Source: CBFDBF01 sp050287725
GTDB taxonomy: Bacteria; Pseudomonadota; Gammaproteobacteria; Chromatiales; Chromatiaceae
DNA length: 57,765 bases
Direction: 5' to 3'
Assembly (NCBI GenBank): GCA_050287725.1
Contig: JBNKCL010000018.1
Span: 1 to 57,765, forward strand
The notes under the pieces were generated by a model. The model saw only the letters and a list, made by a program, of their open reading frames with translations. It did no database searches and was not told where the DNA came from. The translations under genes and the position numbers were made by a program. This document shows, piece after piece, positions 15,476 through 24,147 of the stretch (position 1 is the stretch's first letter; every line of letters begins with the position of its first letter).

Positions 15476-16792
15476 TCAATCGCCGTTACTGTTACCCACC
15501 ACCACCGTCACCATCCGGTCGGGATGGACGCGCCGCTGGAAGGCGTCCCGGATCTGTTCCCGGGTAACGGCATCGACCTTGCCGACATAGGTGTCCAGGT
15601 AGTCGAGCGGCAGACGGTAGAACCCGATCATGGCGAGCTGCCCCACGATCCGGCTGTTGCTGGCGATCTCCAGGGGAAAACCCCCGGTGATGTTCTGCTT
15701 GGCCGCCTGGAGCTCTTTTTCGGTGGGGCCGTGTTCGATGAAGCGCGCCAAGGTGTCCCGCATGACGCGCAGCGTCTCCTTGACCTTGGCGTTCTGGGTC
15801 TGCGCCCCCAGCACAAACGGACCCCGGGCGTGCATCGGGGAGAAGTAGCTGTAGACGCTGTAAGAGAGACCCCGCTTCTCCCGCACCTCGTCGCTCAGCT
15901 GCGAAACCAGACCGCTGCCGCCGAGAATGTGGTTCCCCACGGAGAGCGGGAAGAAGTCCGGGTCGTCCCGCCGCATCCCCGGCTGCCCCACCAGGATATG
16001 AGATTGGGTAGAGGGGAAGACTTGCTGGATCTCCTGTTTCCCCTTCAGATCCTGGACCGCCGGCAGATCCGGCGCCGGCTCCCCGGCCGGCAGCTTGCCC
16101 ACGATCTTTTCCGCCAGGGCGGCCGCTTGCTCTCGATCCAGATCGCCCACCAAGGCGACCACGGCATTCCGCGCCACATAGAAGCGGCGGTAAAAACTCC
16201 GGATCTCATCCGCCGTGATCGCTTTCAGGGAGTCGTCGGTACCCCCGCTGTGGATGGCGTAGGGATGTTCCCCATAGAGCTCCCGCATGAAGCGCTTCCG
16301 GGCAAGCGCGCCGGGAGACTGCTCCTCCTGGCGCAGACCCGCCAACATGGCCTGGCGATCCCGCTCCAGCGCATCGGCGGGAAAGGTGGGCCGGGTAAGA
16401 ATGGCTGTCATGGTGTCGGTGCTGGTGTTCAGGGAACCCTCGGCGCTGAGGGTGCGCAGCGACAGCCACGCCATGTCCCGCAAAGAGCCGCTCCCCAGGT
16501 CCGCCCCCACCGATTCCATCCGCTCGGCGATCTGGTCTGCGTTCCACTCGCCGGCCCCTTCGGTCAGCAAAGCGTTGGTCAGACGGGAAAGCCCGGGGCG
16601 TTGGCCGTCGCGCGCGCTGCCGGCATCGAACACCACCCGGATATCCACCATCGGCAGGTCGGGCGCCGCGACGAACAGCACGCGGGCGCCGTTTGCGGTC
16701 TGCCACGACTGGATCTTCGGTCCCGCCCACAGCGGCGGACTCACCAGGAGACATAGCACCAGTACGGCGCCGATGATCTTTTTAACGAACAT
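15476..16792 (-). CDS. M16 peptidase-like protein, probable non-catalytic subunit
   Basis: 438 aa from ATG at 16792 (upstream GGGGGAGA). A signal peptide (VLVLCLLVSPPLWA) predicts export to the periplasm. It has the M16 fold, with FVAAPDLPMVDIRVVFDAGSARD at the start, but lacks the HxxEH zinc motif; instead it has the R/Y element (KRGLSYSVYSYFSP near 320) that shapes the substrate pocket of the partner. This is the usual pattern of the second gene of two-subunit M16 proteases. It overlaps the end of the catalytic-subunit gene by 11 bp, so the two are translationally coupled. Confidence 0.88.
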   Translation of the reverse strand: MFVKKIIGAVLVLCLLVSPPLWAGPKIQSWQTANGARVLFVAAPDLPMVDIRVVFDAGSARDGQRPGLSRLTNALLTEGAGEWNADQIAERMESVGADLGSGSLRDMAWLSLRTLSAEGSLNTSTDTMTAILTRPTFPADALERDRQAMLAGLRQEEQSPGALARKRFMRELYGEHPYAIHSGGTDDSLKAITADEIRSFYRRFYVARNAVVALVGDLDREQAAALAEKIVGKLPAGEPAPDLPAVQDLKGKQEIQQVFPSTQSHILVGQPGMRRDDPDFFPLSVGNHILGGSGLVSQLSDEVREKRGLSYSVYSYFSPMHARGPFVLGAQTQNAKVKETLRVMRDTLARFIEHGPTEKELQAAKQNITGGFPLEIASNSRIVGQLAMIGFYRLPLDYLDTYVGKVDAVTREQIRDAFQRRVHPDRMVTVVVGNSNGD

Positions 16793-18179
16793 CGTCTCCC
16801 CCCTGTAACTGCCCGGCGACACCCGGCATCTGTTGTTGCTGCGGGATCGGCTGCGGCTCCAGCGTCGCCACCACCAGTTCCTCATCCGTCAGATATTTCC
16901 GCGCCACTTCCCGCACCTGCTCGGCGGTCACCGCGTTCATGCGTTCCACGTACCGGTCCAACAGCCGCCAATCCAGTCCCAGGCTCACCAGCATGCCGAG
17001 TTGCGTCGCCTGGTAGTCGATGGAGTCGAGCTGATAGACCTCTCCGGCCACCACCTGGGCCCGCACCCGGTCCAGTTCCTCCCGGCTTACCAGGTCCTTG
17101 CGCAGCCGCTCGATCTCCTCCCGCAACGCCGTCTCCAGCTCCGCGACGGTGTGGCCCTCCCGCGGGACGCCGCTCAGAACCAGCATCTCGGGAAAACGGG
17201 AGAAGGGGTCATAACCGGCGCCGGCGGACACCGCCAGTTCGCGTCCGCGAACCAGATCCCGGCTCAGACGGGCGCTCTCGCCTCCGTCCAGGATGCCGGC
17301 CAGCATCATCAAGGCATAGGGTTCCCACTCCTGGGTGTCACCGCCCGCCACCGGGGTGTGGTATCCCAGCAGCAGGTAGGGCTCGCGGGCGGGCGCCCGC
17401 ACCACGGTCCGGATGATGCCGCGTTGCGGCGGCTCCTGCAGCGGCCGCATGTGAGGCGTGGCTTCCGCCCGCAACGGACCGAAATGTTTCTTGGCCAGCG
17501 CCAGCACCCGATCCGCCTGGATATCCCCCACCACCACCAGGGTGGCGTTGTTGGGGGCATACCAAAGACGGTACCACTCCTTGAGATCCGCCGCGGTCAT
17601 CCGCTCCAGATCGCCCATCCAGCCGATCACCGGATTCCGGTAAGGCAGGACCCGATACGCGACGGCGTTGAACTGCTCATAGGTGAGGGAGTTGGGGCGG
17701 TCCTCGGTACGCAACCGCCGCTCCTCCTTCACCACCTCGATCTCTTTGGCGAACTCCGCCGGCGCCAGCAGCAGATTGCGCATCCGGTCCGCCTCCAACT
17801 CAAAGGCGATCTCCAGGCGATCCTGGGAGAGGGTCTGGTGATAGACCGTGTAGTCGCGGGAGGTGAAGGCGTTCTCCTCGCCGCCGTTGGCTGCAATGAT
17901 GTCGGAGAACTCCCCGGGACCGTGTTTCGTGGTGCCCTTGAACATCATGTGTTCCAAGGCGTGGGAGATACCGGTGATCCCCTCCGGCTCGTAACTCGAT
18001 CCCACGCGGTACCAGATCTGGGAAACCACGATCGGCGCGCGGTGATCCTCCTTCACGATCACCCGCATACCGTTATCCAGGGTGAAATCATGGACCGCAT
18101 CGTCCGCCCAGGCGCAGGCAGGAACGGCGAACAACACAAACAACAGGTGAATGGATCGCAATATTGTTTTCCGGAACAT
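16782..18179 (-). CDS. M16 zinc protease, catalytic subunit (PqqL/YmxG-like)
   Basis: 465 aa from ATG at 18179. The signal peptide ends in ACAWA near residue 22. The inverted zinc motif HALEH (HxxEH) is near residue 72, with the downstream glutamate in EVVKEERRLRTED near 150 as the third ligand. It is a periplasmic metallopeptidase expected to form a heterodimer with the next gene product, degrading small unfolded peptides. Substrate unknown. It is transcribed divergently from ftsY with a 148-bp gap. The C-terminus is glutamine-rich (PIPQQQQMPG). Confidence 0.9.
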   Translation of the reverse strand: MFRKTILRSIHLLFVLFAVPACAWADDAVHDFTLDNGMRVIVKEDHRAPIVVSQIWYRVGSSYEPEGITGISHALEHMMFKGTTKHGPGEFSDIIAANGGEENAFTSRDYTVYHQTLSQDRLEIAFELEADRMRNLLLAPAEFAKEIEVVKEERRLRTEDRPNSLTYEQFNAVAYRVLPYRNPVIGWMGDLERMTAADLKEWYRLWYAPNNATLVVVGDIQADRVLALAKKHFGPLRAEATPHMRPLQEPPQRGIIRTVVRAPAREPYLLLGYHTPVAGGDTQEWEPYALMMLAGILDGGESARLSRDLVRGRELAVSAGAGYDPFSRFPEMLVLSGVPREGHTVAELETALREEIERLRKDLVSREELDRVRAQVVAGEVYQLDSIDYQATQLGMLVSLGLDWRLLDRYVERMNAVTAEQVREVARKYLTDEELVVATLEPQPIPQQQQMPGVAGQLQGGDDVR

Positions 18180-18327
18180 TACTGTGGTGTCTTCGAAAAT
18201 GTTAGGATTCGTGTGCAACGGGCTTCGGCATTCTTTCAGACCGCCGAGCCCATGTCCAAGACTATTCAGAGCATAAAACAACTAGAGAGACACGCGCTGC
18301 TTCTCAAGGTTCATCGACATAGACGCG

Positions 18328-19299
18328 ATGTTTGGATTCAAAAAGTCGAAAAAAGATCGTGGTGACCAAACCGCGCAACCGGCGGGTCTGTTCGCACGGC
18401 TGAAAACCGGACTGGCGCGCACCCGCGGCAACCTGGCCGACGGCCTGTCCGATCTGCTGCTGGGCAAAAAGTCCATCGACGCGGAACTGCTGGAGGAGCT
18501 GGAGACACTGCTGCTGTTGGCGGACGTCGGAGTGGACGCCACCCGCGACATTATTACGGAAATCACCGAGCAGGTGCGGCGCAAGGAGTTGTCCGATCCA
18601 CAGGCGCTACGGCGGGTGTTGCAAGAGAAACTGGTGGCGATCCTGCACGCCTGCGAGACCCCGGTGACGGCGCCGGCGACCGGCAATCCGCAGGTGATCC
18701 TGATGGTGGGGGTCAACGGCGCCGGCAAGACCACCACCATCGGCAAGCTGGCCAAGCGGTTGCAACAGGAAGGCCGGAGCGTAATGCTGGCGGCCGGCGA
18801 CACCTTTCGCGCCGCAGCAGTGGAACAACTTCAGAGCTGGGGGGAACGCAACAACGTGCCGGTGATCGCGCAACACGCGGGGGCCGACTCCGCCTCGGTG
18901 ATCTTCGACGCCCTGCAGTCCGCCACCGCACGCCATATCGATGTCCTGATCGCCGACACCGCCGGCCGCCTCCACACCAAACACAATCTGATGGAGGAGT
19001 TGTCCAAGATCGCGCGGGTGCTGCGAAAGATCGATCCGGAAGCGCCGCACGAAGTGATGCTGGTAGTGGACGCCACCACCGGCCAGAACGCCCTGAATCA
19101 GGCGCTTCAATTCCACGCCGCAGTGGGCCTCACCGGGATTACCCTCACCAAACTGGACGGCACGGCGAAGGGCGGCATCCTGTTCGCCATCGCCGAGCGG
19201 CTGAAACTCCCGATCCGGTTCATCGGGGTCGGGGAGTCCGTCGATGACCTGCGCCCCTTCGATGCCGATCAATTCGTGACCGCGCTGTTCGAGCCATGA
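18328..19299 (+). CDS. ftsY: Signal recognition particle receptor
   Basis: 323 aa, with a short A region (about 25 residues) rather than the long acidic A domain of E. coli. The N domain spans about 28-110; the G domain has GVNGAGKTTTIGKLA near 128, DTFRAAAVEQL near 158, DTAGR near 211 and TKLDGTAKGG near 270. It docks SRP-bound ribosomes at the inner membrane for co-translational insertion. First gene of ftsY-ftsE-ftsX; ftsE starts inside its stop (ATGA). No good ribosome site precedes the ATG. Confidence 0.96.
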   Translation: MFGFKKSKKDRGDQTAQPAGLFARLKTGLARTRGNLADGLSDLLLGKKSIDAELLEELETLLLLADVGVDATRDIITEITEQVRRKELSDPQALRRVLQEKLVAILHACETPVTAPATGNPQVILMVGVNGAGKTTTIGKLAKRLQQEGRSVMLAAGDTFRAAAVEQLQSWGERNNVPVIAQHAGADSASVIFDALQSATARHIDVLIADTAGRLHTKHNLMEELSKIARVLRKIDPEAPHEVMLVVDATTGQNALNQALQFHAAVGLTGITLTKLDGTAKGGILFAIAERLKLPIRFIGVGESVDDLRPFDADQFVTALFEP

Positions 19300-19976
19300 T
19301 TTTTCTGGAAAACGTCAGTAAGCGCTATCCCGGCGGCCATGAGGGGCTACGCAACGTCAGCCTGCATATCGAACCGGGCGAGATGGTGTTCCTGACCGGC
19401 CACTCCGGCGCCGGCAAGAGCACCCTGCTCCGGCTGCTGGGGCTGCTGGAACGGACCAGCCACGGCCATGTGCGGGTGGGCGGGCGCAATCTGGCGCGGC
19501 TCAAGGGCCGGCAGATCTGCTACCACCGGCGGGAGGTGGGGATGATCTTCCAGGATTACCGGCTGCTGATGGACCGGACGGTATTCGACAACGTCGCCAT
19601 GCCGCTGGTGGTGGCGGGCGTGGGATACGCCGAGGTCGGGCGACGGGTCCGGGCGGCCCTGGACAAGGTGGGACTGCTCTCCAAGGAGAAGTCCTATCCG
19701 GTAGCGCTCTCGGGCGGGGAACAGCAGCGGGTGGGGATCGCCCGGGCGGTGGTCAACCGGCCGCCGCTGGTGCTGGCCGACGAGCCCACCGGCAACCTGG
19801 ACCCCGCTCTGTCCCAGGAGATCATGGAGCTGTTCGAACAGTTCAACCAGGTGGGGGTCACCCTGCTGATCGCCACCCACGACCTGGACCTGATCTCCCG
19901 GATGAACAAGCGCATCCTGGTGTTGCGCAACGGCGAACTGGTGGGTGACACCCAGCTACAGGGGGCGACGGCGTGA
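19296..19976 (+). CDS. ftsE: Cell division ABC ATPase
   Basis: 226 aa. Walker A GHSGAGKST near residue 36, Q-loop VGMIFQDYRLL near 84, signature LSGGEQQR near 138 and Walker B VLADEP near 160. With FtsX it forms the divisome complex that activates septal peptidoglycan hydrolases through EnvC-type partners. The start overlaps the ftsY stop by 4 bp, and ftsX starts within its own stop codon, so all three are coupled. Confidence 0.96.
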   Translation: MIFLENVSKRYPGGHEGLRNVSLHIEPGEMVFLTGHSGAGKSTLLRLLGLLERTSHGHVRVGGRNLARLKGRQICYHRREVGMIFQDYRLLMDRTVFDNVAMPLVVAGVGYAEVGRRVRAALDKVGLLSKEKSYPVALSGGEQQRVGIARAVVNRPPLVLADEPTGNLDPALSQEIMELFEQFNQVGVTLLIATHDLDLISRMNKRILVLRNGELVGDTQLQGATA

Positions 19977-20950
19977 GGCCGCGGCAGGCCGCCACCCGCG
20001 GCAGCCGGCAACGGCGTCCCGCCCGGCCGTCGGCGGTGGGGACCTGGCTGCTGCGCCATCTGCAGGCCGCCTTCTCCAGTCTCGGCCGCCTGAGCCGCGC
20101 CCCCCTTTCCGCCCTGATGACGGCGGGGGTCATCGGGATCGCACTGGCGCTGCCCGCCGGGCTCCATGTGCTGCTGGAAAACGTCCAGCAACTGAGCGGC
20201 CGTTGGGACAACGCCGCCACCATCTCGCTGTTCCTGAAACTGGATGTGAACCAGGAACACGCCGAAGATTTCGCCCAAGAGCTTCGCAGCCGGCCCGGGA
20301 TCGCCTCGGTGCAACTCATCGGTCGGGATCAGGCGCTGGAGGAGTTCCGCCGCCTCAGCGGCTTCGGCGACGCCCTGGAGGCGCTGAATGAGAACCCGCT
20401 TCCTATCGTGCTGGTGGTGGAGCCTTCCGGCACCCAGGCGACCCCCGAGGGGGCCGAGGTTCTGGCGGCAGAGCTGAAGGCCCGGAACGAGGTGGAGATC
20501 GCTCAGATCGACCTACAGTGGGTCCGGCGCTTTCAGGCCATCACCGAGATCGTGAGCCGCGGGGTGCTGGTGATCGCCTCCCTGCTGGCCCTGGCGGTGC
20601 TGCTGATCGTGGGCAACACCATCCGGCTGGAGATCCAGAACCGTCATGCCGAGATCGAGATCACCAAGCTGATCGGCGGTACCGACGCCTTTATCCGCCG
20701 GCCGTTCCTTTACAGCGGGCTCTGGTACGGCCTGCTGGGCGGCTGGGTCGCCTGGGTGCTGGTCACCGTCTCATTGACGCTGCTGGCGGAACCCGCGGAG
20801 CATTTGGCGGTCTTGTATCACAGCGGCTTCGGTCTCTCCAGCGTCGATCTGGCCACCGTCCTGACCCTTATGGCAGGGGGCGCATCGTTGGGTCTGGGTG
20901 GTTCCTGGATCGCGGTGGGAAGACATTTGAGCGAGATCGAACCCGGTTGA
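19973..20950 (+). CDS. ftsX: Cell division membrane protein
   Basis: 325 aa from GTG at 19973, overlapping the ftsE TGA. After a basic, arginine-rich cytoplasmic N-tail (about 45 residues) come one membrane helix near 55-72, a periplasmic loop of about 110 residues and three C-terminal helices (about 190-215, 240-270, 290-315). LAVLLIVGNTIRLEIQNRHAEIEITKLIGGTDAFIRRPF is the hallmark cytoplasmic-loop region of FtsX. Membrane half of the FtsEX complex. A hairpin 10 bp past the stop separates it from rpoH. Confidence 0.95.
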   Translation: MRPRQAATRGSRQRRPARPSAVGTWLLRHLQAAFSSLGRLSRAPLSALMTAGVIGIALALPAGLHVLLENVQQLSGRWDNAATISLFLKLDVNQEHAEDFAQELRSRPGIASVQLIGRDQALEEFRRLSGFGDALEALNENPLPIVLVVEPSGTQATPEGAEVLAAELKARNEVEIAQIDLQWVRRFQAITEIVSRGVLVIASLLALAVLLIVGNTIRLEIQNRHAEIEITKLIGGTDAFIRRPFLYSGLWYGLLGGWVAWVLVTVSLTLLAEPAEHLAVLYHSGFGLSSVDLATVLTLMAGGASLGLGGSWIAVGRHLSEIEPG

Positions 20951-20960
20951 ATGCAATCTT

Positions 20961-20993
20961 CAGGAACGATGTTCCTGGAATTCGATCTTTTTT
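20961..20993 (+). terminator. Weak terminator or attenuator between ftsX and rpoH
   Basis: CAGGAAC, GAT loop, GTTCCTG (20961-20977), then 10 nt and a run of six T. The T-run is displaced, so termination is probably partial. Confidence 0.4.
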
Positions 20994-21031
20994 ACCGGAT
21001 CTATATTGGCGAAAATATCAATTGATGCTAA

Positions 21032-21037
21032 TATAAT
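21032..21037 (+). promoter_or_regulatory. -10 box of a probable rpoH promoter
   Basis: A perfect TATAAT 30 bp before the rpoH start codon, in an AT-rich stretch. No consensus -35 lies 17 nt upstream (TTGGCG sits 20 nt away), so an activator or another sigma may be involved. rpoH in related bacteria usually has several promoters. Confidence 0.45.
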
Positions 21038-21066
21038 TCCATACCAAGGCACTAGGTTATTTGACT

Positions 21067-21921
21067 ATGAGCAAAGAACTAGCCATTCCCATGAATCTGG
21101 CCACCGGCAGTATCGATTCCTACATCAGTGCTGCGTATCAGATGCCGATGCTGAGCGCCGAGGAGGAGTACGCCCTGGCGGTCCGGCTGCGGGATGACGA
21201 AGATCTCGATGCAGCCAGAGCACTGGTGCTTTCCCATCTCCGGTTTGTCATCCGCATCGCACGCGGCTATTCCGGCTATGGCCTGGCGCTTCCCGACCTG
21301 ATCCAGGAGGGGACGGTAGGCCTGATGAAAGCGGTGCGCCGCTTCAACCCCGACATGGGGGTCCGGCTGGTGTCGTTCGCGGTCCACTGGATCAAGGCGG
21401 AGATTCACGAGTTCGTACTGCGCAACTGGCGTATCGTCAAGGTGGCCACCACCAAGGCCCAGCGCAAGCTGTTCTTCAATCTGCGCAGCTCCAAGAAGCG
21501 CCTCGGCTGGTTCACACAAGAAGAGGTGGAGAACGTAGCCCGGGATCTGGGAGTAAAACCGGAGACGGTACTGGAGATGGAAGCGCGGCTCAACAAACGC
21601 GATGTCGCTTTTGACGGCGTGGCACAAGACGACGATGACGCCCCCGTCAGCGCGGCCCCCGCCGCCTATCTGCCGGACATGCGTATGGAACCGGCCTCTC
21701 AGTTGGAACGGCTGGACTCCGAGACGAACGAGAAGGACCGGCTCTACGAAGCGCTGGAGACGCTGGACCCGCGCAGTCGGAAAATTCTGGAGTCGCGCTG
21801 GCTGGCGGAGAAAAAGGCCACCCTGCATGAGCTGGCCGACGACCTGGGGGTATCCGCCGAACGGGTCCGCCAGATCGAAAAACGGGCCATGGAGAAGCTG
21901 AAAACGGAGCTGGTCGCCTGA
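21067..21921 (+). CDS. rpoH: RNA polymerase sigma-32 (heat-shock sigma factor)
   Basis: 284 aa from ATG at 21067. Region 2 reads AARALVLSHLRFVIRIARGYSGYGLALPDLIQEGTVGLMKAVRRFNP (about 48-95). The RpoH box (QRKLFFNLR, near 131) is intact, and region 4 ends in LADDLGVSAERVRQIEKRAM. Directs transcription of chaperone and protease genes after heat or misfolding stress. It sits directly after ftsYEX as in most gammaproteobacteria. In relatives translation is controlled by mRNA folding at the 5' end; that cannot be judged here by eye. Confidence 0.97.
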   Translation: MSKELAIPMNLATGSIDSYISAAYQMPMLSAEEEYALAVRLRDDEDLDAARALVLSHLRFVIRIARGYSGYGLALPDLIQEGTVGLMKAVRRFNPDMGVRLVSFAVHWIKAEIHEFVLRNWRIVKVATTKAQRKLFFNLRSSKKRLGWFTQEEVENVARDLGVKPETVLEMEARLNKRDVAFDGVAQDDDDAPVSAAPAAYLPDMRMEPASQLERLDSETNEKDRLYEALETLDPRSRKILESRWLAEKKATLHELADDLGVSAERVRQIEKRAMEKLKTELVA

Positions 21922-22177
21922 TCGGAGGCCGCTTATCCGGCATCATCTCCCGGCGGCCTGCCGCTTCCGCTCCGGCGTAAGAGGTGGGTGGAAATTGCCC
22001 CCTCCCTTCCCGCTACCGCCCTTGAACCGCGTTCCCACAAGGTTCCATAGGAATTGCGAATTCTCAATGCGGCATCCCACCCCTTGGTGATCAAATAGCC
22101 TCGACGGTCAGCGGCGGATAGCCGAACGATTTTTGCGAAGCTTCATGATCGCTGTGCCGGCATCTCCTCCTTTGGTT
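21922..22177 (+). other. Long rpoH 3' UTR or independent structured RNA (candidate)
   Basis: About 255 nt with no plausible gene runs from the rpoH stop to a strong terminator. Pairing is visible: AAGAGGTGGG (21979-21988) with CCCACCCCTT (22076-22085), and CCGCGTT (22027-22033) with AATGCGG (22066-22072), enclosing a GAATT/AATTC mini-hairpin. It could be a small RNA sharing the terminator or simply a long trailer. Low certainty. Confidence 0.3.
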
Positions 22178-22209
22178 ACGGCCGCCATAATATGGCGGCC
22201 GTTTTTTTT
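22178..22209 (+). terminator. Strong Rho-independent terminator downstream of rpoH
   Basis: An 11-bp stem (ACGGCCGCCAT/ATGGCGGCCGT) with a 3-nt loop runs directly into eight T at 22202-22209. It acts on plus-strand transcripts; no T-run is present in the other direction. Confidence 0.9.
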
Positions 22210-22262
22210 GCATCGCAGGTTGAGACGGAATTAAATTCCTCGCGCCGCAAACCCGCGAAGGG

Positions 22263-23342
22263 TCAATCCTTGCGCATGCGGGCCGGCAGCGCCCCGGCGA
22301 GCCTTTTGGCCATGTCCCGCAACAGTTCCTCGGTGGTCTCCCAGTCGATACAACCGTCGGTCACCGAAACCCCATACTCCAGCTTGCTGAGATCGGCGGG
22401 AATCGACTGTTTTCCGGCTTTCAGGCTGCTCTCCAGCATGATGCCGATGATGGAGCGGTTGCCCTCCAGGATCTGGCTGGCGACGTTTTCCGCCACCAGC
22501 GGCTGCAACTCCGGTTTCTTGCTGGAGTTGCCGTGGCTGCAGTCGACCATGATGTTCTCGGCCAGCCCCGACTTGCGCAACTCCTCTTCGCACAGAGCGA
22601 TATGCACGGAATCGTAGTTCGGTTCCTGGTCGCCGCCGCGCAGGATCACGTGGCCACAGATGTTGCCGGTGGTCTTCACCACCGTGACCTGCCCCTCCTG
22701 ATTGATGCCGAGGAAACTGTGCGGCTGCGAAACCGAGTGCAGGGCGTTGATGGCCACCGCCAGACCGCCGTCGGTTCCGTTCTTGAAGCCCACCGGCATG
22801 GAAAGCCCGCTCGCCATCTCCCGATGGGTCTGGGATTCCGTGGTGCGCGCACCGATCGCGGCCCAGGCGAACAGGTCGGAAAGATATTGCGGGCTGATGG
22901 GATCCAGCGCCTCGGTGGCCGCCGGCAGCCCCTGGTCCGCCAGCCAGAGCAGCAGTTGCCGCGCCTTGTGCAAACCTTCTTCGATGTGAAAGGAGTCGTC
23001 CATGTTGGGATCGTTGATGAGTCCCTTCCACCCCACCGTGGTGCGCGGTTTCTCGAAATAGATACGCATCACGATGAACAGGGTCTCCCCCAGCTCGTCA
23101 TGCAGCACCTTGAGTTTGCGCGCGTACTCCTTGGCCGCATCCACGTCATGGATGGAGCAGGGACCGGTCACCACCAACAGGCGGTGGTCCTTGCGGTTCA
23201 GAATATCGCGGATGGTCTGGCGCGCCTGCCACACCACCTCTTCGCCCGCGGGGGTACTGGGGAGATGCCGTTTCAACTCTACCGGGGCGATCAGGACCCG
23301 CTCCTCCGCCACGTTGGTGTTATACAGCTTGTGTTTGCTCAT
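22263..23342 (-). CDS. 3-deoxy-7-phosphoheptulonate (DAHP) synthase, class I AroF/G/H type
   Basis: 359 aa from ATG at 23342 (MSKHKLYN). First step of the shikimate pathway: PEP plus erythrose 4-phosphate gives DAHP. Markers are VVTGPCSIHD near residue 58, RIYFEKPRTTVGWKGLINDP near 92, ARTTESQTHREMASGLSMPVGFKNGTDG near 165 and the metal-site region CSHGNSSK near 267. Feedback specificity (Phe, Tyr or Trp) cannot be assigned by eye, hence no exact symbol. It follows bioD on the same strand with about a 117-bp gap and may be a separate unit. Confidence 0.93.
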   Translation of the reverse strand: MSKHKLYNTNVAEERVLIAPVELKRHLPSTPAGEEVVWQARQTIRDILNRKDHRLLVVTGPCSIHDVDAAKEYARKLKVLHDELGETLFIVMRIYFEKPRTTVGWKGLINDPNMDDSFHIEEGLHKARQLLLWLADQGLPAATEALDPISPQYLSDLFAWAAIGARTTESQTHREMASGLSMPVGFKNGTDGGLAVAINALHSVSQPHSFLGINQEGQVTVVKTTGNICGHVILRGGDQEPNYDSVHIALCEEELRKSGLAENIMVDCSHGNSSKKPELQPLVAENVASQILEGNRSIIGIMLESSLKAGKQSIPADLSKLEYGVSVTDGCIDWETTEELLRDMAKRLAGALPARMRKD

Positions 23343-23459
23343 AGGACAACCGTTGGAATTTTCTACCTGGGTAATGGAAAAAGCCGCAACATCATACGCC
23401 GTTTGGCGATGCAGAAAAATGGCCGGTTGCGGCGGGGAAAGCAAATCGACGGGTTCGGG

Positions 23460-24131
23460 TCACCTCTCCAGCCGCAAATGGGACGCAAGCAGGTCCGGTG
23501 AAACCGGGTCAAGATATGGGAATCGTCCGAGGCAGGGTGCCGGGATCATTTGCTCCAGGGTGGCCAGGTTCTCCTCCGGCGCCGCCATCCCGGGGTCCAC
23601 CCGGTTGGCCACCCAGCCGGCCAGCGTAAGGCCGTCGGCTACGATCGCCTCCGCCGTGAGCAGCGCATGGTTGATACAGCCCAGCCGCAAACCCACCACC
23701 AGGATCACCGGCAGCGCGAGCCGGGCGGCCAGATCGGACACCCCTCCATCCGGACCCAGAGGCACCCGCCAACCACCGACCCCCTCCACCACCACCCGAT
23801 CCGCCCGCTGCGCCAGCGCCCGGAAAGCGTCCGTCAAGGGGTCGATGCGAATGGTCTCCCCCTGCCGCGCCGCGGCGAGATGGGGCGCGATGGCCGGCTC
23901 GAAGGCGTAAGGGTTGATCTCGCGGTAGGACACTGGCTGCGAGCCGGCTGCCAGGATACGCCGGGCGTCGTCGTTACGAAGACCCTCCGGGGTCGGAACG
24001 CAACCCGCGGCGACCGGTTTCATCCCCAGAACCCGCTCGCCGCCCGCGCGCAGCAGATACATCAGCGCGAGAGTGACCTCGGTTTTGCCGCAACCGGTGT
24101 CGGTACCGGTGATAAAGTAACCTTTGCTCAA
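23460..24131 (-). CDS. bioD: Dethiobiotin synthetase
   Basis: 223 aa from a TTG start at 24131 with GGAG 8 nt upstream. The P-loop is GTDTGCGKT (residues 8-16; most homologues have V where this has C). KPVAAGC near 38 is the substrate lysine region, and VEGVGGWRVPL near 116 is the second conserved motif. It closes the ureido ring of 7,8-diaminopelargonate with ATP and CO2. It lies 16 bp after the zapD-like gene, which separates it from bioC, so it is still within the biotin transcription unit. bioA is not in this window. Confidence 0.94.
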   Translation of the reverse strand: MSKGYFITGTDTGCGKTEVTLALMYLLRAGGERVLGMKPVAAGCVPTPEGLRNDDARRILAAGSQPVSYREINPYAFEPAIAPHLAAARQGETIRIDPLTDAFRALAQRADRVVVEGVGGWRVPLGPDGGVSDLAARLALPVILVVGLRLGCINHALLTAEAIVADGLTLAGWVANRVDPGMAAPEENLATLEQMIPAPCLGRFPYLDPVSPDLLASHLRLER

Positions 24132-24147
24132 GACCGCGCTCCGGCGC

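Noticed and set aside
18252..18365. 37-codon frame before and overlapping ftsY as a leader peptide
   Set aside because: It is out of frame with ftsY, lacks a ribosome site, and its sequence is not leader-like.
22085..22175. 6S RNA (ssrS) after rpoH
   Set aside because: The long symmetric helix with central bubble typical of 6S RNA could not be traced; kept only as a generic structured-RNA candidate.
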